The notes: generated by a model not told the origin, from the letters alone. Positions 1-12,510 are shown, counted from the stretch's first letter. The stretch: 64,000 nt of DNA from Eucommia ulmoides (GCA_016647705.1 CM028329.1:14347910-14411909), one strand, 5' to 3'. A program made the numbers and translations.

Positions 1-280
1 ATAAATTTCTCGTCCGAACTTCGATTGAGGTGATTCAAAAAATTATAGAAATATAAGATGTAGATATAAAACTTATATGTTTTGAGATCGTCCGAAATCG
101 GATTACATCATGGTCAAAAATGGCCTTGAAATTATAGAACTTTCATGTATTTTGCACCATTTCTCCCGTAACACTTGATTTGAATAAAATAAATAAAAAT
201 GAATTAAAAAACTAAAAAACTACCAAATTCGGATTAAAAATATACAGATAAAATCAATCTATCGGAGGCTATAAATCCAT
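1..280. other. Unassigned AT-rich fragment, possibly an LTR piece
   Basis: No gene is visible. The phrases around 'ttctcgtccgaacttcga' and 'gagatcgtccgaaatcgga' resemble text I associate with chromovirus-type LTRs, but there are no recognisable LTR ends or target duplication. Tat coding similarity begins abruptly after about position 281, so this piece probably marks the break or insertion that removed the upstream part of that element. Confidence 0.3.
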
Positions 281-1319
281 AATGTTGGTGCAGTGCCTTC
301 ATCACTACACTAGAAGATCAAGTTCATTGTTGATGGCATGCTATATGTGATCAATATCGATTAAGATGTTTCACTTTTCTATCATGCGATAAGCTGATAT
401 GTCTTGGTAATTGATGAGGAGAAAGAAAAAGAGAAGATTGAAACTTTCTATCACGTGTTCGACGTCGCAAATACTACTTTCGTGAAGGAAGAAGGACACG
501 AGTTGGCGCCCTCACAGTCTAGCACTGTAGCCGTTGTTGCTATAGAAATAACGTCCCTGGACTGCATTCCCTGGGGAGGACTGGTTAAGAACCTGGATAA
601 AATAAGAGAGCTGATAGAAGTCAAGGAGATGAATGAGAAATTCGTTTTGGGATACGAGTAGACAGGAGCAGATAGGGCAAAATTCTTCCAAAAGAAAAGG
701 AACGAATTCTTAGACAGGCAGCCGATGGAAATCTCACATATCAAGGTCACATTTTCCTATCCGATAGAAACCATCAACAGGGGAAAGGAGGCTATAGAAT
801 TTGAGCTACACCTTGAAAAAGTGTTGATCGAAGAAGTTCTGAACGTAATCTTGGGACATGAGGTAGGGCCAAGTTATGGGTTTGGTATTCGAAGCGAGGG
901 GATCAAAAAGCTGCAGAACTGGGATATTTGTTCCCTCCCGGTTCGCTGAGCGTTTCTATAAAATTGGAAAAAAAATTATACTTACCATTCCATTCAGCTA
1001 GCCTTTTGGATGGAAATGGATTTTTCTTTTTAATGGCTTTTTAAATTTAATTAATGTAATTCTGTTTTATTCAATCTATGGTTTAAATGTTCGAATTTTA
1101 CTCTTTCGGGTTGCCTAAGTTACCAGTATATAATGCATGCGATATAACTAAGCTAGAGTGCGATGAGTATGATTTTAATGCAGAACCAGACTATAATCTG
1201 ATGGGAATAGAAACAGAAGATGACTCTTGCCAGCTAGACGATGGTAAGATCCAAAACAATTTTACAGAATTTGAAAATTAGACGATTCACAGTGCTGACG
1301 AGACTGAGTTGATAAACTT

Positions 1320-2280
1320 AGGGACCCCAAAAACGTTAAAGGAAGTAAAATTGGATTAGCCCTCACTACTCTAGAAAAAATAAAAATTGACGACGCTCTT
1401 AGTTACCTACCAAGATATCTTTGCCTAGTCCTACGATGACATGGTAGGGCTAGACAAAAGTATCATGACCTATAAGTTGTCGCTAAAGCTTGGGAGTGTA
1501 TTGGTCAATCAAAAGTTGAGAAAGCTAAGGCCCGCTGTCAATCTCTAGGTTAAGGAGGAGATCGTGAAGTAGTTCAATGCCCAAATAATTCAAGTATATA
1601 ACTATAGTAAATGGCTCTCTAATATCGTTCTAGTGCCAAAGTCCTCGGGAAAAATCAGAGTTTGTGTGGATTATAGTGACCTCAATAGCGCAAGTCCTAA
1701 AGATAATTTTACGTTGGCAAACATTCATATCATCAACAATACTACGGGGCAAAAGCTCTATTACTTTGTTGATGGATTTTCCAGATATAATTAGATTTTG
1801 ATGGATGAAAAATATTAGGAAAATATAGCCTTCACCGTACTGTGGGGAGTCTTCTACGACAAGGCAATACCTTTCGATCTCAAAAATATTGGGGCAACGT
1901 ACCAAAGATCGATGATGACCCTCTTTCATGATATGATGGACAAGGAGATGGAGGTGTATGTTGACGACATGATCATTAAATCTTAAGAGAATGAGGACCA
2001 TCTCTGGTATTTGAAAATGATGTTCGACAGACATCGTAAGTATCAACTTAAGCTCAACCCTGCAAAATGTGCTTTCGGGGTAACTTCGGGAAAGCTTCTT
2101 GGTTTTATGGTAAATCATCATGGAATAGAGATTGATCCTGCAAAGATGAGGGCCATTCGTGAGATGCCGCCACCGAAAAATAAGAAGGAGATTCGAGGTT
2201 TTCTAGGCCGATTGAATTTCATAGCCCGCTTCATCTTCCAGTTCACTAACACATGTGAGCTAATCTTCAAGCTTCTTTGA
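1320..2280 (+). pseudogene. Tat reverse transcriptase remnant
   Basis: This part of the fossil shows the Gypsy RT blocks: a VPKSSGKIRVCVDY-like block near 1630-1675, the catalytic box VYVDDMIIKS near 1957-1985, and the KLNPAKCAFGV and FLGRLNFIARF blocks in 2040-2235. The last block, followed by TCE, is typical of the Tat lineage. It is broken and cannot encode a working enzyme. Confidence 0.85.
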
Positions 2281-2349
2281 AAGGAGAGTGATGGGTGATA
2301 GAATGTCGATTGTTAGAATTCCATAGAGAATATTAAATCCAATTTTACC

Positions 2350-3230
2350 AACCCTCTAGTTCTAGTGCAACCTCGAGAGGGAATTTCGTTGTTGCTGTAT
2401 TTGTTGGTTCTCGACTCTTCCATGGGAGCCATTCTTAGACAGCTCGATGAATTTGGGAAGAAGGAACGAGTTATATGCTACATCAGCAAGCGCTTCATGA
2501 TGTACAAGGAAAACTACACTTTACTGGAGAGAACATATTGTGTATTATCTTGGTTCGCTTAGAGACTGTACCATTATATGCTCTCGTTAACTACCTATCT
2601 GATAGCTAGGATGGATCCCTTAAAATATATCTTCAAGAAGTTGATTTTGTAGGGAAAATTTTCAGAATGGTAAATGATGTTAATAGAGTTCGACATCGTC
2701 TACAAGACACAAAAGTCGATGAAGGATCAGGTGATAGTAGATCAATTGGCTAGTTGTCCAGCCCAAGCGGATCACCATCCTCTTGAGACGCTATTTTTTG
2801 CCAAGTTGATTTATGCGGTGGAGGAAAAAGATGAGGAAATAATCTGGAAAATGTATTTCGATGGAGCCATGAACTTTCAAGGGGCCTACATTGGAGTTGT
2901 TCTTGTTTCTCTGAGCAAACAACATTATCTGATGGCTTCCAAGTTGAAGTTGTCGAGCACCAATAATTGAGCCAAGTACAAAGAATGTATTTTGGGACTC
3001 CAGTTAGCCATTGACATGAAAATCAAAGAGTTGCTAGTGTTTGGGGATTTTTTACTTATAATTAATTAGGTTATGGATAAGTATGCCACGAGAGATTCGA
3101 CCTCCGTAGCCTATAATAATTACCTTCTGGAGTTGTGTGAGCAGTTTATGATGATTGAATTTAAAATCATACTGAGGCTCAAGAACAAATTTGTCGATGC
3201 CTTAACTACCTTGGCATCTATGATCTCTAT
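2350..3230 (+). pseudogene. Paired RNase H domains of the Tat fossil
   Basis: The first, retroviral-type RNase H lies at about 2350-2690, with a DSSMGAILRQ-like start and the YTLLERTYC block. The second, archaeal-type RNase H lies at about 2830-3230, with MYFDGAMNFQG near 2850 and the closing block ALTTLASMI near 3200. The order RT, RH, aRNH, IN is known for Tat elements. Both domains are broken. Confidence 0.8.
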
Positions 3231-3429
3231 CACAAAGGAGAAAGAGGATATCATTCCGATGGCAATCCAAGTTAAGCGCCGACCAGCCTACTGTTACCAA
3301 CTCGAAGATGAACTTGACAAAGACTCATGCTACCACGATATAAATAACTTCCTAAAAAATCACGAGTATCGAGTGTTGATCAAAAGACCCTCCGAAAATT
3401 AGCAGGACAATTCTTCCTAAGTAGGGACA

Positions 3430-4264
3430 CTCTATACAAACGCTTCCCTGACATGGGTCTGTTGAGATGTGTTGGAATTGAAGAGGCTATCCAGTTGATG
3501 AAAAACGTCCACGGTAGCATATGTGGACCTCACATTAGTAGCTTTTTGCTCGCAAAGAAGATCCTAAGGATCGGGCATTTCTGGTTGACGATGGAAAATG
3601 ATTGTATCCAATTTATTTTAAAATGCCAGAAGTGTCAGATTCACGACGATCAAATCCATATCCCACCTTCATAACTTTATTGCTTGGCAGTCTCGTAGCC
3701 CTTCTCAATGTGGGGTATGAACGTCATTAGAGAAGTCACCCCTAAGGAGCTGAGTGGTTATTACTTCATCCTGGTGGCGATTGATTATTTTACCAAGTGG
3801 TTGGTTGTTATCTCCCTAGCCCGAGTGACTCAAAAGACATTCGGCCGCAAGCACTAATAACCGACAAAGCCAAAAACCTGAAGGGCTCAGAAATACAGAA
3901 AATTTGACAGCAATTCAAGATCGAGCACAGAAACTCAATGCCTTACCATCCGAAGATAAATGGAGCAGTGGAAGCTGCCAATAAGAATATAAAGAAAATC
4001 CTCCGAAAGATGATCGATAATTATAAAGAGTGGGATGATATGCTACCATATGCTTTGATGGCTTACCGAACTTCAGTCTGAACCTCGACAGGGGCAACCC
4101 CCTACTCTGGTCTATGGCCCGAAAGTAGTAATACCAATCAAAATAAAAATTCCATCTCTGCGAGTGCTCATAGAGGTCGAGCTCGATGAAGCTGAATGCG
4201 TACACCAGAGGTTGGACCAACTTTGCTTAATCAACGAAAAGTGACTGACGAAGATATGCCATGG
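3430..4264 (+). pseudogene. Tat integrase remnant, 5' part
   Basis: This holds the zinc-binding region (HGSICGPH and CQKCQ at about 3490-3645), part of the catalytic core, and a PYHPKINGAVE-like stretch near 3940-3975. It stops at a target duplication where the long solo LTR is inserted, and similarity resumes at 6912. It is broken several times. Confidence 0.8.
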
Positions 4265-4269
4265 ACAAT
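4265..4269 (+). repeat. Target site duplication ACAAT (left)
   Basis: ACAAT lies immediately before the LTR start TGTTGATCC and is repeated exactly at 6907-6911 after the LTR end GGCCAACA. It marks the insertion into the Tat integrase. Confidence 0.85.
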
Positions 4270-6906
4270 TGTTGATCCTAAGATTTTGATGGACAATTAA
4301 ATTTTGATGTTTTCGGTGGAACTCATGGATTTATTGAGTGTTTCCGTTTATAAGTTCCAGTGAATATATAATCATGAAAAAAATGAATGATGAAGAGACA
4401 ATGACAAAGATGATGGACGTTAAGATATTGAAGAATTTGAAGAACCTAAGGAAAATAACTCAGGTTAAATTTTTATTCTTAATGTATCTCGATTATGATC
4501 ACACACGACACAAAATATTTTTACAATTATGTGTTTTTTTTTTATAAAATCCTAATTAATTAACAATTTTGTTCTTATGTGTAATTGAAGAGAGATAATT
4601 GATTAAAATTGAATTTAAGAATTTAGTGGATCTAACCGAGAAAAGAAATCGGTTAAAGGGGTGAAAATGTCGAAGAAATTGAATGAAAATGAATTAAAGA
4701 GAGGTGTTTTGACAATGGTCAGTCGACAAGTAAGTCAACATGTGGTTATAAGGCGAACTCTCTGGATTATTTGGTCGATAGGTAAGTCGACTTATGGAAC
4801 GCTCTGAATCATTCGGTCAACAGGTAAGTAAACCGTGCTTAGAGGATGAACTCTCTGGATCTTCCGATCGATAGGTAGGTCAACTTGTGAAAGTCTCTGA
4901 ATCGTCCGGTCGACAGGTAAGCCGACTGATGGTGAAATTTTTTTGGCTTAGGCTATGTCCTGAATTGGGCGGTCAATCGATGGGTGTTGGCCGGTCAACC
5001 ATGGTTAGTTTCAGGATTTCTGGAATTTCGGGATTTATTCAAATACTAGTCTTTTTATGGTTAGGATATGAGAGATATCTTAGGGATCTAAACTTAATTG
5101 ATATATAATCTATCTATTCTATTATCCTTATTAATTTGGTCTATTTAATTAAAGTGTTTTAATACTTTTTATTTTGATGAATTTCAATTTAAAAATGTTT
5201 AAGGACCAAAATGAGATTTTTCAAGAATATTTTTAAATAAAAAATATATATTTTGAACATATATGTTGTATGGGGTCTTGGGGTGTCATTTAATGACATA
5301 ATATTTGAAAAGTAGTTGTTATAAGATATTTTTGAAATTCCTGTATTTAAAGCTGCGATTTTTGAGTTTAAATATTACTATTTTAGTGGAGAATATTTTG
5401 GGCCTAAAATGTAGGAGAGATTTAAGGGATTTTATTTTGATCTTACGATTTAGTCCATATATTTAAATATAATTCTTTCTATACTTTCAGTGATTAAGAT
5501 CAAATTATTTTGGGGACTAAATTGGGAGCTTTAGAAGTTATATTATTAAGTTAAATATATGAGGATTGAAAGGAATCAATATATGGGGCCTCTAAGTGAT
5601 TTTAAATAACATATTTTGTGAAAACTAGCCATTATATGACTTATTTCAAGTGGCTTTAAATAGACCTGCGGATTTCACATATCAATATACACAATATCAA
5701 GAACTATTTAGTTCCTAAGCTTTTCTAAGAGTCATCATTCTGATATTATTTTGAGAGATCAATTGTGAGATTGATTGTTGAGAAGTTCTTTAGTTAAAGT
5801 GATATTTGAGTTAGCATCACCGATCTAAGTTGTCTTGCGATACTATGTGCAATTTATCCGGTGTTTTTCTGGTGAGATCATTCCAAGCTTATTCTTTAAT
5901 TGAGTATTTTATTATTATTATTTGCTTGGTGAATTGATTTTTTTGAGAAATCTTTTTTTAACTTTAAAAACATAAAAATCTTTTAAAAACGATTTGTGTG
6001 TTAATCTAATTACGTGCTTAATTGTGCTACCCGCATTCTTTATTATAATTAGATTTTGTTTCCTCACTTTATTTCTATCACTAGTATCGGGACATTAATT
6101 GAGTATTAATTAATCTAGGGTGGTAGAAGCTCTGAGTGGAAAAAAGCTTATCAATTATGTAATTGGTGAGTGTGTATGGATTAGATATTATTGGGAATAT
6201 CTAATCAGGGGTAGCTTTGGGTTTTGATCTTTGCCTATAAAGATATTGAGGGATGATCTTTGTCTAGAGTACAAAAAATTTAGGTTACTCTTTTCTCTTA
6301 AAAAGAGCTTAGGTGTGATTCTTCTTTATTAGAATTAAATTGTGAGTGAATTGTAAAGGTTCCCTCCTTACCTTTGAAAAAGATACTTGGAGTGATTATG
6401 AAATTTAATTCTTGAGCCTAAGGTATAAAAATAATTAGATTGTGATTTTTTCTGTAATAGAATTAGGTTAGTCTTGAGCCTGAAAAAAGATAAGGTTATT
6501 CTTGAGCCTAGGAAAAAGAAAAGGTTATACCTGAGCCTGGGAAAAGGAATTTGTAAAGGTTGATTCTGAGCCTGCGAAAAGAATTATTTTTGTGAAGGTT
6601 TGGTTCCTACCTATTTAAAGGAATCTTAGTAATTAGTGGGTGTGAATCTCCGTGGAGCTCGGAGGACTGGATTAGCCAAGAGTAGCTTGGTGAATTAGGA
6701 TATATCGTGGTGTACTGCTTTATTTACTTTACTTATATATTATTGTTTGGTGTGCACCTAGTTGATAATATATTTCCACTGCTATAAAGAGATAATAATT
6801 ATTTTAGGAATACATTAATTATTTGAATTTTTGAAGTATTATTATTTGGATTAAATTTTATCATTACCCAATTCACCCCTTTCTTGGGTAGCTCACTAGG
6901 CCAACA
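4270..6906 (+). mobile_element. Long solo LTR inserted in the Tat integrase
   Basis: The 2637-bp insertion begins TGTTGATCC and ends GGCCAACA, flanked on both sides by ACAAT. No gag or pol can be seen, so it looks like a solo LTR left by recombination. Around 4715-5000 it carries repeated GGTCGAC/GTCGAC-rich sentences. Near 6420-6590 it carries repeated 'gagcctg-gaaaag' units, and the end has a CACCCCTTTCTTGGG stretch. These features suggest a long-LTR Copia family (Maximus/SIRE-like), but the superfamily is inferred from LTR character alone. A rearranged relative lies at 16246-18172. Confidence 0.75.
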
Positions 6907-6911
6907 ACAAT
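6907..6911 (+). repeat. Target site duplication ACAAT (right)
   Basis: This is an exact copy of 4265-4269. Integrase similarity continues directly after it. Confidence 0.85.
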
Positions 6912-7164
6912 GTTACATACAGAAAATTCCCAAAACTCATGATAAGCAGGTTCGTCCCATAGTTTTCAGGGCCGGTGAGTTATTATTGAAGAAAAAATTT
7001 CCTTACCAAGATGAAGTCAAGGGCAAATTCACCCCAAACTAGGAAGGTTCTTTTGTTGTTCACCAAGCCTTGAGTGGTGGAGCGTTGATTATCCATAAAA
7101 TGAGTGGTGATGTATTTCCCAAGTCTTTGAACTTGAATTTTGTTGAGAAATATTTTGCCTAATA
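6912..7164 (+). pseudogene. Tat integrase remnant, C-terminal part
   Basis: This continues the integrase after the solo LTR. The blocks KQVRPIVFRAGELLLKK (about 6940-6990), GKFTPN (7020-7040) and GGALIIHKMSGD (7077-7112) match the C-terminal region of Tat integrases. It closes near 7160 with VEKYFA. Confidence 0.8.
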
Positions 7165-8329
7165 AAAGACCTTTATTTTCCAAGTTGTTTCGATTTGTGA
7201 TTATCTATCTCTTAAACAAAGTTGCGGCTTGAATGAGGTGAAAACTTGAAAGTGAGTCATGAAAAGAATGTAGGGACTGTAAAAAAAAAATTAAATTAAA
7301 TTAAAAAAATTAAAAAAAAAAAAAAAAAAAGACCGATAGATCACTTGAGGGGTCTCTTTTAGGAATACCACTAAGGATGACTTTTGTCGACCGTAAAAAA
7401 TCTCTATGTTTGGAACTTGATGGATTTGGAAGGAATTTGAATCTATGAAAAGGAACATCGGATATGGCTCAAATTTGCATTGAAATCATACTTGTCAGTT
7501 AATCCAGCTTGAAATCTCGCAGTAAACATATGTGGTGATAAAGGTACCAGTTTTAGTAAGGTTTTCTACATTTTTCCATATTTTGGATAAACCAGTTTTG
7601 TAGGATTTAAGAAATATGAAGCAAGCAGTAGTACATAATTCCTCTAATGTTGAAGAAGCTTTGCAAAAAGAGGAAATAAGAATCAACAGGCGTAAGGAGA
7701 TAAAGTTGATAGGAATATTGTTTGGTACCAAATTCCACCAATAACCTAGAGAAAACCTCCACAAGGTGCACCTCTAGAATTGAAAGAAAAATGAGATGGA
7801 AGAATCTCCTGATACTGCTTCTATCCTAGCGTCATTAGCCTAGCGATTATGGTCGAAAGGGGAAAACGGAATTGTGAGTCCTCAAAGGTGACAATTTTTT
7901 AAAACTAAGATTTTGTTTTGGAAGTGATATCTAATGGAGATCTCAAAAGGGCTGGGTGCATGGATTTCCCTATCAATGGGACCACTTTCATTTCTACCGA
8001 CTCAAATTAGATACTCCTACCGCTAAAAATTCAAAAGCTCTAAATGAGCATCTATGTATGCGTTTTGCCCTGAAAGCATTCATTGAACTACGCTTCTCGA
8101 TGTAATACTAAGGGACGTAGGCAACCTATAAAGGTTCAATCATTGAAGTGTTAGCCCCAGCTATGACTGGGGCATATTTTATATTTTTTGTCCCTTATTT
8201 CGTCCCAACCCTAAGCTGGGGCACATTATATGGAATTTACCTATTTTCACATCTAGGGAGTTTTTAAGCTTTGCAGCCCCAGCCTACGGCTGGAACAGAT
8301 TTTATATCTTGCTATTATTTCACACTTAC
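7165..8329 (+). other. 3' non-coding region of the Tat fossil
   Basis: No gene is visible. A poly-A/T-rich tract (7281-7331) follows pol. At 8155-8305 there are three short hairpin-like units of the form CCCCAGC..GCTGGGG spaced about 65 bp apart. This position, between integrase and the expected 3' LTR, is the known hypervariable 3'UTR of Tat elements. Confidence 0.5.
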
Positions 8330-9174
8330 CTTCCTGTGACGGCTTCTTAATTTGCATTAAGCCTCACCGTAATGGATTTTATTTTTTGCCTCTCAGTAAT
8401 GGCATTTCATGTTGCATTCAACCTCCTCGTGATGGCCTTTTTTTTTGCCATTCCATGATAGCATTCCATGTTTCATTCAACCTCTCTGTGATGGATTTTT
8501 ATTTTACCTCTCTGTGATGGTATTCCATGTTGCATTCTACCTCTTTATGATGGATTATTTTACGTTGCATTTGCCTATCCATGATGGCCTTTTCTTTTTG
8601 CATTATGCCTCTCCGTAATAGCTTTTCATTTTGCATTATGCCTTACCTTGATGCCTTTTCATTCGCATTCTGTCTCTCCGTGATGGCATTTTATGTTGCA
8701 TTTACGTCCTGTATTGGCCTTTTCTTTTTTGCATTATGCCACTCTGTGATGGCTTTTTATTTTGCATTATACCTCCCTGTGATAACTTTTCATTTGTATT
8801 CTGCTTCTTTGAGATGTCATTTCACGTTACATTTTGTCTCACCATGATGGTTTTTTACTTTACATTTTGCCTTTTCGTGATGGATTTTCATTTTGCATTA
8901 TTCCTCCCTGTGATAAATTTTCATTTGTATTCTGCTTTTCCGAGTGTCATTTAATGTTACATTTTGTCTCACTGTGATGGCTTTTTTACTTTGCATTTTG
9001 CCTTTTCGTGATGGCTTTTCATTTTGCATTTTGTCTCTCCGTAATGGCTCATTTACATTCCACCTCTCTGTGATGGTATCTCATGTTGTATTTTGCCTCT
9101 CGATGATAGATTTTTCATATTGCATTATGCCTCCCCGTGAAGGCTTTTTAATTTTTGCATTTGCCTCTCTGTAA
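8330..9174 (+). repeat. Minisatellite, ~31-bp unit, about 26 copies
   Basis: The unit reads roughly 'gcctctccgtgatggctttt' followed by 'cattttgcatt', 29-34 bp long, with about 26 diverged copies end to end. A four-unit block at about 8771-8901 is repeated next to itself at about 8902-9034, giving a higher-order period near 132 bp. It lies where Tat elements are known to grow tandem repeats (3'UTR). Short frames open across it are by-products of the repeat. Confidence 0.9.
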
Positions 9175-10334
9175 CAGACAATTTTCAAAACCTGCATCTA
9201 CCGCTGCAACGGTAAAATCACCGCTGCAACGATAAAAATACAGAGAGTTGATGAAAGCTCCACCGCAGCAGTGGTCAAATTGCAGAAACCTGTCGACCTC
9301 TCCACCACTGCAACGGTGATCCCACCGCTACAGCGGTTATCCGGTAGACAGTTTAGATATTTTAGGATATTTTGAATCCTACAAATATCGTCTCTTCGCC
9401 CCCAAACACATAGTTGATGTTTTTGGGAGTTTTGAGAGCTCCAAGGCCATTCAACCAAGAGAAAATCATCAATGCCAAGAGGAGAAAGCGTTCTCGGAGC
9501 GATTTTAGCATCGAATCTTCAGATAACGGCTAGTCTCCTCATTTCTCTCCTTTATTACTTAGTTTGGTTGTATGTTTTGAATATGTTTAGCTTGTTTCTA
9601 GTTGTATATAGGGCTACGGCCATGTGTAGTTAAACATATGTTGTCTAGGGCTTGATTCTACTTCATGAAAACGTTATTTGAATAAATCGATATTTTGTTA
9701 ACGGTTGTTCTTGTCTATTCGATTGTGTTTACCGTTTCTTCACGTTTATATGCTTGTTATGATATATTTAGAATATGGAGTTTGACACTCAGGAGAGGTA
9801 ACCCCGGATTCGAATTAAGGTTTAAATACAATGCGACGATCTAATGACCCGAGAGGGCGTTAGAAAGTGTGTAATCCGTGAAGTTGGGGCAAGACTCATG
9901 TGACCAAGTGTCGTATAGACGCTCGATGGGGACTTTGGCATTGACGCTAAGTCACATATTCATTCACTTTACACTCATGAGAGATAGTGATTGAGATTTC
10001 AATACCTAGATTGTCGAATAGATTGGAATACCGTTAATGTAAACTAGATTGAAACGAATACATTTAAGTGAACGAAGTTAATCCCTAGGCAATAATTTCC
10101 CAAAAACATCATTCTAGTATATTAGTATAATTAGTTAAATTAACTTAGTTTAGTATATTTTATTGTATAAACTACATTTTTATCGCCTAAATAAAGTTAG
10201 ATTATGATAATCGCGGTACTCAATGACTGTCTAATCTAATCCCTATGGATACGACTACCTTTACTCTTCCCAATCTATATTAAAACTTGACCTGTACACT
10301 GCGGTGAAAGTAGCGACGTATTTACGCGCTACCA
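9175..10334 (+). mobile_element. LTR A of the Athila-like element (5' end missing)
   Basis: It aligns with LTR C from the phrase 'gacaattttca' onward and ends GCGCTACCA, like the other copies. At 9199-9345 it has five copies of an imperfect palindrome of the form CACCGCTGCAACGGT. The internal segment 'gacactcaggagaggtaac' near 9785 is shared by all four LTR copies in the window. Confidence 0.75.
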
Positions 10335-10340
10335 AGTTTT

Positions 10341-10359
10341 TTGCGCCGTTGTCGGGGAT
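10341..10359 (+). other. Primer-binding site, tRNA-Asp type
   Basis: The sequence TTGCGCCGTTGTCGGGGAT lies 6 bp after the LTR end and is close to TGGCGCCGTTGCCGGGGA, the tRNA-Asp-complementary site known from Athila and related plant Gypsy elements. Confidence 0.7.
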
Positions 10360-10477
10360 TGGCTTTTAGATTGTTGTTGATATTGTGAGTAAGTAACTTA
10401 ATTTTAATTTAAGCGTTTTTTTTTTTTAATTTTTTGTTTGTAGTTTTGTTTTTGTTTTTCCTGTAGGGTACTTGAAG

Positions 10478-11001
10478 ATGTTAGATCAACAAGTATTGAT
10501 GCATTTCTTTCAACGAGATTCCAAGCCGTTTTATTGTGCTTGGGATCGATACAAGGAGCTGCTCTTTCGATTCCCCAATTATCGTTTTCCGAGGGAGTGT
10601 CAACTACTAAACTTCCTCGATGGGTTACTAGCCGCAACCAGAATGTAGGTTGAAGGAGGAAACGGTACTACCTCTTTCGACCAACTAACCGCGGACGAAG
10701 CATATCGGGTACTAGAAGAGATAGCGGAATATGATTTTCATTGTTGGAATTATTCAACAAGCTACCAAAGCTTGGGGATAGTTTTACCATTTAGACGCCA
10801 TGGATTGACATCCCGGACTAATAGGAGAAGTGTTCCCCCACCTTTGAGGAAATGTTCGCTGAATTTATGGGAGAAACTCAAGCTTTTTGGAGGGAGACGA
10901 ATGACCGACTAAATGAGCACGAGGATCGTTTTTACAATATTGAGACGGTCTGCGCCGAAATCAATGCCACCGTAATCTCTCTTCAAGCCCAAATCGGTCG
11001 G
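10478..11001 (+). pseudogene. Athila-type gag remnant (N-terminal part)
   Basis: The translation contains a CAWDRYKELLFRFPNY block and an EAYRVLEEIAEYDF block, which match the plant Gypsy gag retrotransposon domain. A SLQAQIG block at the end corresponds to the region just before the gag C-terminus. The sequence stops against LTR B. It is broken and has no pol after it. Confidence 0.65.
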
Positions 11002-12352
11002 TGATAGGTGTAAATTACCCCTATATTTCCAAACCGAATTTATTAGTTTTTAAGTACGTTTATTGTGTTTTTAATTTGTTTTAATATGTTTTTATTCTTT
11101 TTGTATTAAAATATGTGCGTGGGGTGAAAATGTATGAAATCGGAGCATAAACGATCAATTCGTATCGAGAACGGTGGAAAAATGAGCACGGCGACAAGAT
11201 TCTGAAAAAAGGTCCACCGCCTAGGCGGTGACGATGCAGAGAAAACACAAATGGCTATTGACAGCCTATCGCCTAGGAGAAAATCTAGCAGAAAGTTTTC
11301 CTCGTCCACTACCTACTCCACCGCCGCGGCGATGGCCTTTGTGCACTGTTAGATATTTTTTTAGGATATTTTGCTTATTTATACCCCTGTCTTTTCCTCT
11401 CCTCTTTCTTCTCTCCGGCTATAGGAGACCCCTTAGGGTTCCTATGATATTAGAGAGTGTTTTGGGAGAGCTCAAGCAAATCCAAAGGGGAAGAACACAA
11501 AGCAACAAAGGAGAAGCGATCTTGGAACACTCTTAGCGACAAATCTTCGGATTATGACTAGTTTCTCTCATTTCTCTCTTTATCTCTTATCTTAGGATTA
11601 TTGTTTGAGCATGTTTAGCTCTTTTTACATTGTATAAACGATTAGGGCCATGAGCTAAACATGGATTGTAATAGGGATTAACATATTATTTATGAAAATG
11701 TAGTTTTGGTTGAATTTGTATTTCATTTATGGTTGTCCCTTATAATTTCAATTGTGTTTCCGTGTTTTCTATGATTATATGTTAATTTAGATATATTAAA
11801 AATACGAGGTTTGACACTCAGGAGAGGTAACCCCGGATTCGGACTAGGGTTAACATAACATGAGAATCTAACAACTTGGGAGGGCGTTAGAAAGTGTGCA
11901 ATCGATGACATTGGGATGAGACTCATGTGACCTAGAGTCGTTAAGACGTTGAGGGAGATTTTAGCGTTGACATGAAGTCACGTATTCTCCCGTCTTACAC
12001 TAGGAAGAGGTGGCGAGGAAGTTTATGAACCGAGATTGACGGATACGCCGAACGCTGTTAATGTTAACTAAAATGAAACCAAACGCATTTAAATAAATAA
12101 CGTTAATCCCTAGGTAATCTACTCCCCTAAATAATCTCAAATTAGTATTTATAGTATAGTTAATTAAATTAGTATTTTAGTTTAGTATTAGTATAAATTA
12201 TATTCTATTTTTGTCGCCTAGATAAAGTTGGGTTATGACAATCACGTTACTCGATAGTAATCTCAACCAATCTCTGTGGATACGATACCCGACCAAAAGG
12301 TCCATTATATTAAAACTTGATCTGTACGCTTGCGATGAAAGTGGCAGCGCTA
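11002..12352 (+). mobile_element. LTR B, diverged Athila-like LTR
   Basis: It starts TGATAGGTGTAAATTACC. It shares with the other copies the AGTTTGACACTCAGGAGAGG-like, TTAGAAAGTGTG and CGCCTAGATAAAGTT stretches. Its palindromes differ in the core: CCACCGC-CTAG-GCGGTG at about 11215 and CCACCGCCGCGGCGATGG at about 11319. Its last ~20 bp are altered, so the exact right end and any target duplication are unclear. It is followed by 3' internal sequence, not by a primer site. Confidence 0.65.
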
Positions 12353-12510
12353 AATTAGCAGTCACTAGTCAACTTATCTGCTTAATTGAGGGCGAGTCAA
12401 AAGTGGTGGCACTAAAAGATACAAATGCCACATGCATTGAAAGCCACCACGAGGACTCGAAAACAAGCGGGAGGAACTTGGATCAGTTCAAAGGTGATAC
12501 AAAATCATAA

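Larger units (their letters stand above)
281..7164 (+). mobile_element. Ty3/Gypsy Tat-lineage retrotransposon fossil (broken)
   Basis: This is the post-protease to integrase part of a Tat-lineage Gypsy element, interrupted at 4270-6906 by a solo LTR. In order I recognise a post-protease segment (~281-950), reverse transcriptase (~1320-2280), RNase H (~2350-2690), a second, archaeal-type RNase H (~2830-3230) and integrase (~3430-4264 and 6912-7164). Two RNase H domains before integrase are a known mark of the Tat group. The element is broken many times (well over ten breaks across pol) and must be old. No 5' LTR, gag or protease is present in the window, and the 3' side runs into non-coding sequence and a minisatellite. 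Confidence 0.85.

Noticed and set aside
8330-9174. Regular ~31-bp repeats that could suggest a CRISPR array
   Set aside because: Whole units vary together with no constant repeat and unique spacers, and the setting is a plant retrotransposon 3' region. It is a minisatellite.
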